From Providencia alcalifaciens (GTDB taxonomy: Bacteria; Pseudomonadota; Gammaproteobacteria; Enterobacterales; Enterobacteriaceae): DNA of 64,000 bases. The notes under the pieces are model-generated. The model was given only the letters and a program-made list of their open reading frames with translations, was not told where the DNA came from and ran no database searches. The stretch covers positions 1,571,353 through 1,635,352 of the forward strand of contig JAOQNJ010000001.1 in the NCBI GenBank assembly GCA_025961275.1, given 5' to 3'. How positions within the stretch are numbered: the stretch's first letter is position 1; every line of letters begins with the position of its first letter. Both the position numbers and the translations under genes were made by a program. Positions 1 through 9,775 of the stretch are shown here, one piece after another.

Positions 1-72
1 AGCTAGATCTTGCTCTAACCAAATTGTATCAAGAAAATGTTCTATTAATGGATTTAGTTGTTTTGTTTCCAC
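1..72 (-). CDS. xerD: Tyrosine recombinase XerD, N-terminal fragment
   Basis: The first 24 codons of a minus-strand gene run off the left edge. They read METKQLNPLIEHFLDTIWLE followed by QDLA, which matches the start of E. coli XerD (NPLIEQFLDALWLEQNLA). XerD acts with XerC at dif to resolve chromosome dimers. The start is GTG at 70-72, with a GAGGAA ribosome site about 10 bases before it. The divergent arrangement with fldB is the same as in E. coli. Only the N-terminal DNA-binding part is present, so no catalytic residues can be checked. Confidence 0.88.
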   Translation of the reverse strand, partial: METKQLNPLIEHFLDTIWLEQDLA

Positions 73-176
73 GAAACGATATTCCTCATCGAGACCACCA
101 CACAATCTATTATGCCTGAATACCATTCATTCTGTTACAATACTTCTCTCCTGCAACGAAAACTAGTTACAATATC

Positions 177-695
177 ATGAAAATAGGTCTCTTTTACGGT
201 TCTAGCACCTGTTATACCGAAATCGTCGCTGAAAAAATACGCGATATTCTTGGGGATGATTTTGTTACATTGCATAATGTTAACGATACGCCACCTGAAA
301 TGATGGAGCAGTATGAAATCCTTATTTTTGGGATCCCTACGTGGGACTTCGGTGAAATACAGGAAGACTGGCTAGCAATTTGGGACGAGCTTCCCAATCT
401 ACAGCTCAACAATAAGATTGTCGCCATGTACGGAATGGGTGACCAAGTTGATTACAGCGAGTGGTTTCTTGATGCGCTAGGCATGCTTTATCATCAAATA
501 AAACCAACTGGACCTAAATTTATTGGTTTTTGGCCACTGGAAGGGTATGTATTTGATAGTCCGAAACCGCTTAGTGAAGATGGTACGCAATTCGTCGGCT
601 TGGCCCTTGATGATGTAAATCAATTTGAGGAGACTGATGAACGAATTGCGCAGTGGTGCATGCAAATCTTAAATGAGATAGAAGAGTTACTTTAA
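177..695 (+). CDS. fldB: Flavodoxin 2
   Basis: A 172-residue FMN-binding electron carrier; E. coli FldB has 173. The N-terminal phosphate-binding loop GSSTCYTE is present, as are the flavodoxin stretches [12 protein letters not shown] (about 58-69) and [18 protein letters not shown] (about 85-102). FldB-type residues (STCYTE, EDW) separate it from FldA. Flavodoxins pass single electrons to cytosolic reductive enzymes, and in E. coli fldB belongs to the SoxRS regulon; I saw no clear soxbox in the 104-base gap to xerD. The gene converges on ygfX across a strong inverted repeat. Confidence 0.93.
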   Translation: MKIGLFYGSSTCYTEIVAEKIRDILGDDFVTLHNVNDTPPEMMEQYEILIFGIPTWDFGEIQEDWLAIWDELPNLQLNNKIVAMYGMGDQVDYSEWFLDALGMLYHQIKPTGPKFIGFWPLEGYVFDSPKPLSEDGTQFVGLALDDVNQFEETDERIAQWCMQILNEIEELL

Positions 696-716
696 CGCTC
701 ATCATACCGATATTCC

Positions 717-764
717 ATTACTGCAATAAAATCTGACGATTAAATATCAGGATATTGCAGTAAT
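717..764. terminator. Bidirectional hairpin between fldB and ygfX
   Basis: Perfect 12-bp arms ATTACTGCAATA (717-728) and TATTGCAGTAAT (753-764) flank a 24-base loop, which has its own small CTGA/TCAG stem (734-737, 747-750). It lies between convergent fldB and ygfX and overlaps the last codons of ygfX. Neither side carries a long U tract, so termination is an inference from position and symmetry. Confidence 0.5.
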
Positions 765-1150
765 AACTGATTTAAATTACGCCAACTCTCTTCTGACAGT
801 GCATCTTTTGCCACCCATAAACGAATTTTCTGGGATTTTCCTTGCAATGCTCTGAGTGTTAATAGTACACCAACTTGGCTACACCAAGGCTGTTTTATAA
901 TACTCCACTCATTTTTTTTCCACTGAACTTTATTTCCATTGACCAGTACGACGACACCTTTAATTTTGCTGATATTTTTTTGGCTTTTCGCCCAGCTGGC
1001 AATGACCACAACCAGCAAAGGTAACCATATAACTAAATTATCTTGAGCCCATGGCGCAGCTAATAGCGCAAAGCCCACCGCCCCGTGAGCACAGGTTGAA
1101 AAAAACTGAGTTTTCCATGAAATGAAAAGATTAGATTTCCACAGGACCAC
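740..1150 (-). CDS. ygfX: YgfX (CptA) inner-membrane protein
   Basis: A 136-residue small membrane protein. Two hydrophobic segments lie at about 16-33 and 38-52, followed by a basic soluble domain, as in the YgfX/CptA family. Literature on E. coli describes it as the partner of sdhE (once proposed as a toxin acting on FtsZ and MreB, later linked to flavoprotein assembly). It starts 20 bases inside the end of sdhE, so the two are translationally coupled. The function is taken from family and context; the sequence is only moderately conserved. Confidence 0.82.
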   Translation of the reverse strand: MVLWKSNLFISWKTQFFSTCAHGAVGFALLAAPWAQDNLVIWLPLLVVVIASWAKSQKNISKIKGVVVLVNGNKVQWKKNEWSIIKQPWCSQVGVLLTLRALQGKSQKIRLWVAKDALSEESWRNLNQLLLQYPDI

Positions 1151-1397
1151 GATCTTTATTTCTTTTTTGAATGAGTTTAATCATACTGAATAGTTCATCG
1201 TCTTCTGGACGACCGTGATTCATTAACCAGTTAAAAAGGTCTGGATCAGCACATTCGAGTAAACGTATAAATGTATGTTTATCCTTATCTGAAAGGCTCT
1301 CATACTCATATTCAAAGAATGGCATGATGGAAATATCCAGTTCACGCATACCACGGCGGCAAGCCCAATGAATTCTTGCTTTGTTCTCTATATCCAT
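1131..1397 (-). CDS. sdhE: FAD assembly factor SdhE
   Basis: An 88-residue protein of the SdhE/Sdh5 family, which promotes covalent attachment of FAD to succinate dehydrogenase SdhA and fumarate reductase FrdA. The family signature RGMRELD is at about 15-21, followed by the acidic helix [11 protein letters not shown]. It was formerly called YgfY/CptB and described as an antitoxin to YgfX. It is the first gene of a two-gene operon with ygfX and is divergent from ygfZ, the usual enterobacterial arrangement. Confidence 0.93.
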   Translation of the reverse strand: MDIENKARIHWACRRGMRELDISIMPFFEYEYESLSDKDKHTFIRLLECADPDLFNWLMNHGRPEDDELFSMIKLIQKRNKDRGPVEI

Positions 1398-1649
1398 TCC
1401 ACTACGACCTTATTTTGTTGCAGCTAGCTGATAAGATTGATTATTTTTAGTACTTTAACAGATAATTGGGTAAGAAAACATGACCTAGAAGGCAAAGTTG
1501 CCATTTTTCATTGCTCTATCGCGCTTTTATCTAAACGCACAGATCAAAAATATTGGATAATTGAGAACGCATCATAATAACTACTTGCAATGTTATCCAG
1601 CTCTTTTACCATTACTATCTTCTGATATGAAAGAATAACAGGTGAAATC
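1398..1649. other. sdhE-ygfZ divergent intergenic region
   Basis: These 252 AT-rich bases must hold promoters for both sdhE (minus) and ygfZ (plus). I see no coding potential and no operator that I can name. Confidence 0.5.
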
Positions 1650-2639
1650 ATGACTACTGAAGTTGCTCATTCACAACAATTCCCCCTCGATTCTCAGTCT
1701 TTACCACTTATATTGATTTCACTGGAAAACTGGGGGCTAGTTCATTTATATGGCCTTGATGCTGAAAAATATATCCAAGGGCAAGTTACCGCAGATGTTG
1801 CGGCATTAACGCCATCCCAGCATACCTTAACGGCTCATTGTGATCCGAAAGGTAAAATGTGGAGTGACTTACGTCTATTCCACCATCTTGATGGTTTCTC
1901 TTACATTGAGAGAGCTAGTGTGCTTGCAAACCAATTAGCAGAGCTAAAAAAATATGCTGTTTTCTCCAAGGTATCCTTCGAACAAAAAACCGACCTAAAA
2001 TTATTAGGCGTTGCAGGAAAAGGTGCCCGTGAAGCATTAGCGGCCATTTTTAATGAGTTACCTGACGCTGAAGACCAAGTAGTCGTTGATGGTAAATCAA
2101 CCTTATTGCATTTCACATTACCTAGTGAACGTTTTTTAGTTATCACTGATGAGCAAACTGCACAAAGGCTTAACAGTATACTAAATGCAACTATTGTCTC
2201 TGATGAGCAGTGGCTGTCATTAGATATTGAAGCCGGATATGCTGTAATTGATCCAACTAATAGTGCTCAACATCTCCCACAAGCCACTAACTTACAAGCC
2301 TTACCTTATGGCATTAGCTTCAAAAAAGGTTGTTATACTGGGCAGGAAATGGTTGCCCGCGCGAAATTCCGTGGCGCTAACAAACGTGCTATGTATTGGT
2401 TAAAAGGTGCTGGTACATCAATCCCTGCTGCAGGTGATGGCCTTGAGTGGCAACTTGGGGATAAATGGCGTCGAACTGGTACTATTCTTGCGGCGGTACA
2501 ATTAGCGAATGGTGAAATTAATATTCAGATCATTATGAATAATGATCTGCAAGCTGACAGTGTATTTCGTATCATTGGTGATGAACAAAGCCGCCTAACC
2601 ATTCAACCACTCCCTTACTCTTTGGAAGAAGAAAAATAA
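1650..2639 (+). CDS. ygfZ: Folate-binding YgfZ, Fe-S cluster and tRNA modification protein
   Basis: A 329-residue protein of the GcvT-like folate-binding fold; E. coli YgfZ has 326. The signature KGCYTGQE with its essential cysteine is present at about 227-234, followed by MVARAKFRG. YgfZ supports the assembly or repair of certain Fe-S enzymes, including the radical-SAM tRNA thiolase MiaB. It is probably co-transcribed with the HD-domain gene 11 bases downstream. The neighbouring gcvT is a distant fold relative, but the KGCYTGQE motif makes the assignment clear. Confidence 0.94.
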   Translation: MTTEVAHSQQFPLDSQSLPLILISLENWGLVHLYGLDAEKYIQGQVTADVAALTPSQHTLTAHCDPKGKMWSDLRLFHHLDGFSYIERASVLANQLAELKKYAVFSKVSFEQKTDLKLLGVAGKGAREALAAIFNELPDAEDQVVVDGKSTLLHFTLPSERFLVITDEQTAQRLNSILNATIVSDEQWLSLDIEAGYAVIDPTNSAQHLPQATNLQALPYGISFKKGCYTGQEMVARAKFRGANKRAMYWLKGAGTSIPAAGDGLEWQLGDKWRRTGTILAAVQLANGEINIQIIMNNDLQADSVFRIIGDEQSRLTIQPLPYSLEEEK

Positions 2640-2650
2640 TTGAGGTTTCT

Positions 2651-3271
2651 ATGTCATCTGTAAATGGTAATAAGCCAGTTGAAGTTATCAATTTTGGCGC
2701 GTTTACCGAAGTTGTTCAATTTCTAATGGAGTTGGATAAGCTAAAAAGTATTTATCGCAAAAATAAACTTCTCAATAATGAAAGGCATGAAAACACAGCC
2801 GAGCATAGTTGGCAATTTGCTATGGCAGCAATGAGCTTTGCGCCTTATGTTAAAGGCGTTAATGTAGAGCATGCGATCAAATTAGCGTTAGTTCATGATG
2901 TAGTTGAAATCGATGCCGGCGATGTATTGGTTTATGATATCACTGCGCGTGAAGCTGTCAGGGAAGAAGAAGTAAAAGCGGCTGTTCGTATTTTCGGATT
3001 GCTCCCTTCCCCACAAAATGAACAATTTTTAGCGCTTTGGAATGAATATGATGCAGCTGAAACTTTAGATTCAAAGTTCGCCAACGTCATTGATAGAGTT
3101 ACGCCAATGCTACTGAACTTGCATAATAATGGCCAAAGTTGGGTTGAAAATAATATTCGTCTGGAACAAGTTCTAGATAGAAGTAAATTTATTATTGACG
3201 TTTTTCCTGAGCTATGGGAACAGCTTCTCCCACAATTAGAATTAGCACAGCAAAAGGGCTGGCTACTGTAA
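2651..3271 (+). CDS. HD-domain phosphohydrolase, YfbR-like family
   Basis: A 206-residue protein with metal-binding HD-domain features: H46-E47-N48, E51-H52, the central H82-D83 pair, E86, D91 and a late D140. The order EN..EHS...HD..E is that of the YfbR-like 5'-nucleotidase/HD hydrolase group, which removes phosphate from deoxynucleoside monophosphates. The substrate cannot be read from the sequence. It sits directly behind ygfZ and ends at a strong terminator. I recall no such gene at this place in E. coli. Confidence 0.78.
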   Translation: MSSVNGNKPVEVINFGAFTEVVQFLMELDKLKSIYRKNKLLNNERHENTAEHSWQFAMAAMSFAPYVKGVNVEHAIKLALVHDVVEIDAGDVLVYDITAREAVREEEVKAAVRIFGLLPSPQNEQFLALWNEYDAAETLDSKFANVIDRVTPMLLNLHNNGQSWVENNIRLEQVLDRSKFIIDVFPELWEQLLPQLELAQQKGWLL

Positions 3272-3341
3272 CATGCGTATTGATTGCATGCAGTGTGAAT
3301 TATTGGATATCTATAAATAAAACGCCATAGCAAATCAATAC

Positions 3342-3377
3342 AAAAAGCCTGCAATTTCAATCCATTGCAGGCTTTTT
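3342..3377. terminator. Bidirectional terminator between HD gene and gcvP
   Basis: Arms AAAAAGCCTGCAA (3342-3354) and TTGCAGGCTTTTT (3365-3377) form a perfect 13-bp stem with a 10-base loop. There are A and T runs on both flanks. It serves convergent genes: the HD-domain gene from the left and gcvP from the right. Confidence 0.9.
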
Positions 3378-3397
3378 CTTTATTTAATAAAAGTTAA

Positions 3398-6274
3398 TTA
3401 GATATAGTCTTCAATTGGCACACATGAGCAATGTAAATGGCGGTCGCCATACACATCATCTAGACGTTTTACTGCTGGCCAATATTTATTAGCCCTTGTT
3501 GCTAAGGTTGGAAAAACCGCAAGTTCACGGCTATAGGAATAATTCCACTCACCAGCTAACTCAGTTTGAACATGAGGTGAATTAACGAGAGGGTTATCTT
3601 CAAGTGTCCACTCGCCTCTAGCAACTTTATCAATCTCGCCACGGATAGCCAACATCGCATCAACGAAACGATCAATTTCAACCAGACTCTCAGATTCTGT
3701 TGGTTCGATCATCAAAGTTCCTGCAACAGGGAATGACATAGTTGGCGCGTGAAAACCATAATCAATCAGCCGCTTAGCAATGTCTAGCTCACTGACTCCT
3801 GTTTCTTTCTTGATTGGACGCAAATCAACAATACATTCATGAGCAACGTAGCCATCACGACCCGTATATAAAATTTCGTACTGATCGCTCAGACGCTTAG
3901 CTATGTAGTTAGCATTCAAAATAGCGACTTGGCTTGCCCTTCTTAGCCCATAAGAGCCCATCATGCGGATATACATCCAACTGATTGGTAAAATCGATGC
4001 ACTACCAAATGGGGCCGCAGAAACAGCACCTTGATCTGTTACCATCTCTTGTTCAACGACAGAGTGCCCCGGAACAAATGGTGCTAAGTGTTTCTTCACG
4101 CCAATAGGGCCCATACCTGGACCGCCACCGCCATGAGGAATACAGAAAGTTTTATGCAAGTTAAGGTGAGAAACATCGGCACCAATATAGCCCGGTGTGG
4201 TTAATCCTACCTGGGCATTCATATTGGCACCATCAAGATAGACTTGACCGCCATACTGATGAATTATCTCGCAAACTTCTTTGATACTTTCTTCATAAAC
4301 ACCATGAGTCGATGGATAAGTCACCATAACACAAGAAAGATCTGCACTGTGTTTTTCGGCTTGCTGACGCAAATCGACAAGATCAATGTTGCCTTCATCA
4401 TCACAACGTACTACCACGACTTCCATACCTGCCATATGCGCAGAAGCAGGGTTCGTACCGTGTGCTGAGGCAGGGATAAGACAAATACTACGATGCCCTT
4501 CATTACGACTTTCATGGTAACGGCGAATCGCTAACAGACCTGCATATTCACCTTGAGCGCCCGAGTTAGGCTGCATACAAATGGCATCATATCCCGTCAA
4601 TTGAACCAACCAATGTGACAGTTGCTCGATCATCTGATGATAGCCTTGGGCTTGCTCTGGTGGACAAAACGGATGCAGTTCACCAAATTCAGGCCAAGTA
4701 ATTGGTAACATTTCAGCAGCAGCGTTTAGCTTCATCGTACAAGACCCTAGAGGGATCATCGCCTGATTAAGCGCTAAGTCTTTACGCTCCAAGCTGTGCA
4801 TATAACGCATCATTTCAGTTTCGCTGCGGTAACGATTAAAATTTGGATGAAATAAGATTGCATCATTGCGCTGCATAGAGGAACAAATCACACTTTTTTC
4901 AGCAGAAATTTGCTTATCAAGCTTTTCAAAATCCAATTTTTGCTCAGCCCCAGTGATTACTGCAAATAAATCATTTAGGTCTTGGCGTGTTGTAGTTTCA
5001 TTAAATGTTACACCTACAGCCCCGAGAATATCTGTACGTAAGTTGATTTTTGCTGTTTCAGCACGTGCAAGCACGGTAGCTTTATCTGTAACTTCAATCG
5101 CTAGAGTATCAAACCAGCTCTTATGGCGAAGCGAAACTCCCGCTTCTTCAAGTGCCTTAGCAAAAATAGACGTAAAGCGATGAATTCGTTGCGCGATAAG
5201 TTTTAACCCTTGTGGTCCATGATAAACAGCATACATTGCAGCGATATTTGCCAGTAATACCTGTGAGGTGCAGATATTTGAGTTCGCTTTTTCACGACGA
5301 ATATGTTGTTCACGCGTTTGCATCGCCATTCGAAATGCTGTGTTGCCCGCAGCATCGCGAGAGACACCAATGATCCGTCCCGGCATCGAACGCTTGAATT
5401 CATCACGACAGGCAAAGAAGGCAGCATGAGGGCCACCATAGCCCATAGGAACACCAAAACGTTGTGCAGACCCAAAGGCAATATCCGCACCTTGTTTTCC
5501 TGGTGCGGTTAATACTACTAATGCCATCATTTCAGTCGCAACACAGACCACCACTTTGCGTTCTTTTAATGCAGCAAAGAGGCCACTGTAATCATGTACC
5601 TCACCCGTTGTACCAACCTGCTGTAAGAGTGCACCAAAGATACCCTCGTGATCGAGTACTTTTTCCGCTTTATCAACAATAACTTCGAAACTAAATGTCC
5701 CAGCTCGTGTACGGACAACATCTAATGTTTGTGGATGAATATCATCAGCAACAAAGAATCGATCAGCACCTTTCAGTTTACTAATGCGTTTTGCCATTGC
5801 CATTGCTTCCGCAGCAGCGGTAGCTTCATCCAACAGTGATGCAGAGGCTAAATCTAAGCCTGTTAAATCAATCGTTAACTGCTGAAAATTCAGCAATGAC
5901 TCTAACCGTCCTTGCGATACCTCAGGTTGATAAGGTGTATAAGCCGTGTACCAACCAGGGTTTTCTAATAGGTTACGTAAAATAACGGGAGGTAGAATTG
6001 TTGGCGCATAGCCCATGCCAATATAGTTTTTGTAGCGTTTGTTTAAAGAAGCAATGGCTTTAAGTTCCGCTAGCGCTTCTTGCTCTGTTGCACCACTTCC
6101 CACCCTCGGGGGTTCGGCCAATAAAATAGCTTTAGGTACAATATTATCCGTCAGCGCATCCAATGACGTTAAACCAACAGTTTCCAACATGGTATTTATT
6201 TGTTGTTCTGATGAACCAATATGGCGCTGAATAAATTGTGAACGGTTTTCTAACTGACTGAGTGACATCGTCAT
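3398..6274 (-). CDS. gcvP: Glycine dehydrogenase (decarboxylating), P-protein
   Basis: A 958-residue PLP enzyme; E. coli GcvP has 957. It decarboxylates glycine and moves the aminomethyl group to lipoyl-GcvH, the first step of the glycine cleavage system in the cytosol. The PLP lysine lies in [19 protein letters not shown], in the second half. The N terminus ([16 protein letters not shown]) and [14 protein letters not shown] match the family. It is the third gene of gcvT-gcvH-gcvP, 92 bases after gcvH, and the gap carries a terminator-like hairpin that may lower its transcription. Confidence 0.97.
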   Translation of the reverse strand: MTMSLSQLENRSQFIQRHIGSSEQQINTMLETVGLTSLDALTDNIVPKAILLAEPPRVGSGATEQEALAELKAIASLNKRYKNYIGMGYAPTILPPVILRNLLENPGWYTAYTPYQPEVSQGRLESLLNFQQLTIDLTGLDLASASLLDEATAAAEAMAMAKRISKLKGADRFFVADDIHPQTLDVVRTRAGTFSFEVIVDKAEKVLDHEGIFGALLQQVGTTGEVHDYSGLFAALKERKVVVCVATEMMALVVLTAPGKQGADIAFGSAQRFGVPMGYGGPHAAFFACRDEFKRSMPGRIIGVSRDAAGNTAFRMAMQTREQHIRREKANSNICTSQVLLANIAAMYAVYHGPQGLKLIAQRIHRFTSIFAKALEEAGVSLRHKSWFDTLAIEVTDKATVLARAETAKINLRTDILGAVGVTFNETTTRQDLNDLFAVITGAEQKLDFEKLDKQISAEKSVICSSMQRNDAILFHPNFNRYRSETEMMRYMHSLERKDLALNQAMIPLGSCTMKLNAAAEMLPITWPEFGELHPFCPPEQAQGYHQMIEQLSHWLVQLTGYDAICMQPNSGAQGEYAGLLAIRRYHESRNEGHRSICLIPASAHGTNPASAHMAGMEVVVVRCDDEGNIDLVDLRQQAEKHSADLSCVMVTYPSTHGVYEESIKEVCEIIHQYGGQVYLDGANMNAQVGLTTPGYIGADVSHLNLHKTFCIPHGGGGPGMGPIGVKKHLAPFVPGHSVVEQEMVTDQGAVSAAPFGSASILPISWMYIRMMGSYGLRRASQVAILNANYIAKRLSDQYEILYTGRDGYVAHECIVDLRPIKKETGVSELDIAKRLIDYGFHAPTMSFPVAGTLMIEPTESESLVEIDRFVDAMLAIRGEIDKVARGEWTLEDNPLVNSPHVQTELAGEWNYSYSRELAVFPTLATRANKYWPAVKRLDDVYGDRHLHCSCVPIEDYI

Positions 6275-6324
6275 ATCTGTGTTCCCATTCCTTTATCTGC
6301 TGTGAGTGAGGTAGGCTTTAAAGC

Positions 6325-6356
6325 AAAACGCCCCGAAATTTGTCATTAACGGGGCG
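6325..6356 (-). terminator. Terminator-like hairpin between gcvH and gcvP
   Basis: Read on the minus strand, arms CGCCCCG and CGGGGCG (6350-6356 and 6329-6335) form a 7-bp all-GC stem with a 14-base loop, followed by TTTTGCTTT. It lies after the gcvH stop and before gcvP, inside an operon that should be transcribed as one unit. It could be a partial terminator or an mRNA-stabilising hairpin. Confidence 0.6.
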
Positions 6357-6366
6357 CCTATTGATT

Positions 6367-6759
6367 TTATTCGTCTTCAGCAAGTAATGCTGAATAAGCA
6401 TCTGCATCCAACAAATCATTCAGTTCAGATTCGTCAGAAATTTTGAGCCGGAAAATCCACCCTTCTTGGTATGGCTGCTCATTAATTAATTCAGGAGAGC
6501 TAGCCAGATCTTCATTAACTTCAATCACTTCACCAGTTAAAGGCACATAGATATCCGAAGCGGCTTTAACTGATTCAACAACTGCGCATTCACTACCAAT
6601 ATCAACGACGCTACCCACCTCGGGTAAATCGACAAAAACCATATCGCCTAATAGCTCTTGTGCATGCTCAGTAATCCCAACGGTATATTCACCGTTCCCA
6701 TCAGAACGTACCCACTCATGTTCACGTGTATATTTCAATTCAGCAGGAACATTACTCAT
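6367..6759 (-). CDS. gcvH: Glycine cleavage system H protein
   Basis: A 130-residue lipoyl carrier protein, which shuttles the aminomethyl group between GcvP, GcvT and the lipoamide dehydrogenase. The lipoylation lysine is in [10 protein letters not shown] (about 62-71). I chose the ATG at 6757-6759 ([16 protein letters not shown]) because it matches the E. coli start and has a GAGG ribosome site; the open frame extends 18 codons further without family similarity. It lies 54 bases after gcvT and before gcvP. Confidence 0.96.
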   Translation of the reverse strand: MSNVPAELKYTREHEWVRSDGNGEYTVGITEHAQELLGDMVFVDLPEVGSVVDIGSECAVVESVKAASDIYVPLTGEVIEVNEDLASSPELINEQPYQEGWIFRLKISDESELNDLLDADAYSALLAEDE

Positions 6760-6813
6760 TATCAACCTCACTCTTATTCTTGAATTTTTAAATGTATTTT
6801 GAATTAGCCGCAA

Positions 6814-7908
6814 TTAAACGAGGGCTTTTCCTTCTCGTACAAAACCAGGTTTTACAACTTCAACAGGCATTTCTCTGTTACGGATCTCAACAATCGCTTT
6901 ATCTTGTATTCCAGTCGGCACGCGCGCCAATGCAATACTAAAACCGAGTGTCGGTGAGAAAGACCCACTGGTAATAATACCTTCTTGCAACTTACCTAAG
7001 TCATCCGTAAAGCGAACGATTTGACCAGCCCGCAGTATTCCTTTATCACGCATGACGATACCAACTAGTTTATCTGTCCCCTGCTCCCTTAATTTTTCTA
7101 ATGCTTCACGCCCGATAAATTGACGGTCTTCAGGCTTCCAAGCTATCGTCCACCCCATATTAGCAGCAAGTGGGGAAATGGTTTCATCCATATCTTGGCC
7201 ATATAAGTTCATTCCCGCTTCTAAACGTAACGTGTCACGAGCACCTAGTCCTGCAGGGTGTACGCCAGCCTTAACGAGCTGACGCCAAAAATCAATTACT
7301 TGCACTTTCGGCAGAGCTATTTCATAGCCTTTTTCACCGGTATAACCCGTTGTAGCAATAAAAAAATCACCCGTTTGCACACCGTAAAAGGGTTTCATAT
7401 CAGCAATTGCAGTACGCTGATCATCTGTCAGTAAAGAATCTATCTTTTGCTGTGCTGCTGGGCCTTGGATGGCTATGAGGGCAAGGTCATCACGAACTTC
7501 AATTGATACAACATAAGATTTAGAATGCTGTTCAATCCAAGAAATATCTTTGTCTCTGGTTGCGGAGTTGACGACTAAACGATAAAAATTATCTTCCAAG
7601 TAATAAACGATTAAGTCATCAATCACTCCACCTGACGCATTTAGCATGCCGGTATAGAGTGCTTTGCCTTTATCGGCTAATTTTGCAATGTCATTTGCCA
7701 AAAGATAGCGTAAAAAGTCACGGCCACCTTCACCATATAAATCAACAATGGTCATATGGGATACATCAAACATCCCAGCATCGGTTCTCACTAAATTATG
7801 TTCATTGATTTGTGAACCGTAGTGCAGTGGCATCATCCAACCATGAAAATCCACCATTTTCGCACCGCAAGCTATATGTTCATCATATAGCGGGGTTTGC
7901 TTTGCCAT
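6814..7908 (-). CDS. gcvT: Aminomethyltransferase, T-protein
   Basis: A 364-residue tetrahydrofolate-dependent enzyme, the same length as E. coli GcvT. It releases ammonia from aminomethyl-GcvH and makes 5,10-methylene-THF. [14 protein letters not shown] near the N terminus, the GMFDVSHM stretch and [17 protein letters not shown] are family hallmarks. The start at 7908 ([11 protein letters not shown]) has an AGAGGG ribosome site; the open frame runs 27 codons further upstream. It is the promoter-proximal gene of the gcv operon. Confidence 0.96.
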   Translation of the reverse strand: MAKQTPLYDEHIACGAKMVDFHGWMMPLHYGSQINEHNLVRTDAGMFDVSHMTIVDLYGEGGRDFLRYLLANDIAKLADKGKALYTGMLNASGGVIDDLIVYYLEDNFYRLVVNSATRDKDISWIEQHSKSYVVSIEVRDDLALIAIQGPAAQQKIDSLLTDDQRTAIADMKPFYGVQTGDFFIATTGYTGEKGYEIALPKVQVIDFWRQLVKAGVHPAGLGARDTLRLEAGMNLYGQDMDETISPLAANMGWTIAWKPEDRQFIGREALEKLREQGTDKLVGIVMRDKGILRAGQIVRFTDDLGKLQEGIITSGSFSPTLGFSIALARVPTGIQDKAIVEIRNREMPVEVVKPGFVREGKALV

Positions 7909-8111
7909 GAATACCCTCTTTACATTTAAATATGATAGGGTGAGCGCCACCATTTCTGTGCAGAAAAAGATCTCTTCGCCATACTTCAATTTGTATCTTT
8001 GTTGACATCACTCAGCGACTAGGATCACATGCTTACGCATGATCATCGAAATAGCTTTGCAGTTTATCTCGATACAACTCGAGTTATCTTCACTACACTG
8101 CCAATAACGCT

Positions 8112-8127
8112 ACGCAAACGATAACAT
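8112..8127. promoter_or_regulatory. Candidate PurR operator for gcvT
   Basis: ACGCAAACGATAACAT agrees with the PurR consensus ACGCAAACGTTTTCNT at about 12 of 15 defined positions, including all nine of the left half. On the minus strand it follows a possible -10 element (TAAGAT), so it would cover the transcription start, which is where PurR is reported to act at E. coli gcv. The centre is about 210 bases before the gcvT start codon. PurR would link glycine-derived one-carbon units to purine supply. Confidence 0.5.
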
Positions 8128-8482
8128 CTTATTAAAAACTACCACTGTTTTTAGTAAGAAACCATTAAAAAAAATAGGGCTATCTATACTCTGTATTACT
8201 GATTACAAGAGAGATTATCCAGCAAATTTTGTTAAAAAATTGAGAATGATCACTCAATCTCACTATAATTAAGATAAAAGGATCGGATTAATCATTATAT
8301 TGCGGCTGATACTAGCTAAGGATTAATACCTTTGCCGAGCATTAAAATTACTAAAACTAATCCGAAAAATGTTTGTGATTAGAATTTCTCAAGCTTTCAT
8401 CATAAAAGTGATGGGTAGACGTAAATTATCCAAGACGAGCATACAACGGATTAAGAGAGAAGTAGAAAGGGATGGAGAAGAC

Positions 8483-8503
8483 TGGCAGCTTAAAGTGCTG
8501 CCA
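8483..8503 (-). terminator. Weak hairpin after ubiI
   Basis: A 7-bp stem TGGCAGC/GCTGCCA with a 7-base loop lies 15 bases after the ubiI stop. It has no U run on the minus strand, so intrinsic termination is uncertain. Confidence 0.35.
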
Positions 8504-8517
8504 ATCATTAAAGAAGG

Positions 8518-9747
8518 TTATTTTGCTGATTTAATCTGCGTTTTTTCTAACCATTCAGGCATATCAAAAAGCCCCATAGCATGATTAAGTAATTGGGGTT
8601 TAACACCCGGTAAACTATCTGCAAGTATTAATCCTAAATCACGTAGTAACTTTTTAGCTGGATTATTGCCTTCAAATAACTCACGGAATCCTTGCATGCC
8701 AGCTAGCATGAGCGCTGCACTGTGTTTGCGACTACGTTCAAAACCACGCAAATACAAATATTGTCCGAAATCTTTACCTTCACGATGTAAACGTTTGATT
8801 TCGCCAAGTAGCATGGCAACATCCATAAAGCCTAAGTTAACACCTTGCCCAGCAAGTGGATGAATAGTATGCGCGGCATCTCCTAGCAAAGCCAATCGTT
8901 GCGCTGCAAATTGACGTGCATAGCGCCCAGTTAATGGTATCGTCAATCTATCGCTTTCTAGCGCACATAATCCTAAACGGATATCAAATGCTACTGCGAG
9001 CTCTTTTTCAAAATCTTGTTTATCGAGTTGCTGGCGTCTAGCTGCTTCAATGGCTGGCTGCGACCAAACAATTGAACAAAGATGTGGGTCACTAAAAGGT
9101 AAAAATGCCAATATCCCTGTGCCATCAAAAGCTTGACGGGCAATTCCTTCGTGAGGCTGTTCAGTACGAATTGTCGCAACTAAAGCTGTGTGCTCATAAT
9201 CCCAGAATGTCAGTGGGATGTCAGCATGACCACGTAACCATGAATTTGCGCCATCGGCACCAACAATCAATCTTGCAGTTAACATTGACTCGTCAGCAAG
9301 TGTGATAAAAACATCATTTTCACCCCAAACCACCTTTTGAATTATTATAGGTGCTAATAAGGTGACATCTCGCAATGAAGCTGCTTTCTGCCAAAGCGCA
9401 TCACGGATTACATTATTCTCGACAATATGTCCCAAATGACTCAGATTTTGATCTTGTGCTGCAAATTTGATACGACCAAAGCTGTCGTTATCCCAAACTT
9501 CCATACCATTGTAAGCGAATGCTCTCATCGATTTGATGGCAGACCAAACATCTAAATAGGTTAATAATTTTTCACTTGCGGCATTGATTGCAGAAACTCG
9601 TAAGGCATGAGGTTCGCTATCTGAAAACATTGCTTTAGGAGGGTGATTTTCAATCACTGCAACACGGAGCCCTGTCCCCTCTAAACCACAAGCAAGCGCC
9701 AATCCAACCATACCACCACCGGCGATAACCACATCAAACGATTGCAT
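8518..9747 (-). CDS. ubiI: 2-octaprenylphenol hydroxylase (C5) UbiI
   Basis: A 409-residue flavoprotein monooxygenase of the UbiH/Coq6 family; E. coli UbiI (VisC) has 400. The N-terminal dinucleotide-binding GGGMVGLALACGL and the FAD ribityl motif GDAAHTIHPLAGQGVN (about 290-305) are intact. UbiI hydroxylates C5 of the octaprenylphenol ring in aerobic ubiquinone synthesis. It is the last gene after pepP and ubiH, 28 bases behind ubiH. Assignment to UbiI rather than UbiH or UbiF rests on gene order and on its downstream position, as in E. coli. Confidence 0.9.
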   Translation of the reverse strand: MQSFDVVIAGGGMVGLALACGLEGTGLRVAVIENHPPKAMFSDSEPHALRVSAINAASEKLLTYLDVWSAIKSMRAFAYNGMEVWDNDSFGRIKFAAQDQNLSHLGHIVENNVIRDALWQKAASLRDVTLLAPIIIQKVVWGENDVFITLADESMLTARLIVGADGANSWLRGHADIPLTFWDYEHTALVATIRTEQPHEGIARQAFDGTGILAFLPFSDPHLCSIVWSQPAIEAARRQQLDKQDFEKELAVAFDIRLGLCALESDRLTIPLTGRYARQFAAQRLALLGDAAHTIHPLAGQGVNLGFMDVAMLLGEIKRLHREGKDFGQYLYLRGFERSRKHSAALMLAGMQGFRELFEGNNPAKKLLRDLGLILADSLPGVKPQLLNHAMGLFDMPEWLEKTQIKSAK

Positions 9748-9775
9748 ATTTTTATTCCTCTTAATTCTGTGGTTA

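Larger units (their letters stand above)
7909..8517. other. gcvT upstream regulatory region
   Basis: These 609 bases separate gcvT from the end of ubiI. The part near gcvT holds a PurR-like site (8112-8127). A 71-codon open frame at 8369-8584 has no ribosome site and overlaps ubiI on the other strand, so I do not call it. In E. coli, gcv transcription is controlled by GcvA, Lrp and PurR from a long upstream region, which fits the size of this gap. Confidence 0.55.

Noticed and set aside
8369-8584. 71-codon plus-strand open frame between gcvT and ubiI
   Set aside because: No ribosome site, overlaps the end of ubiI on the other strand, and has no recognisable similarity.
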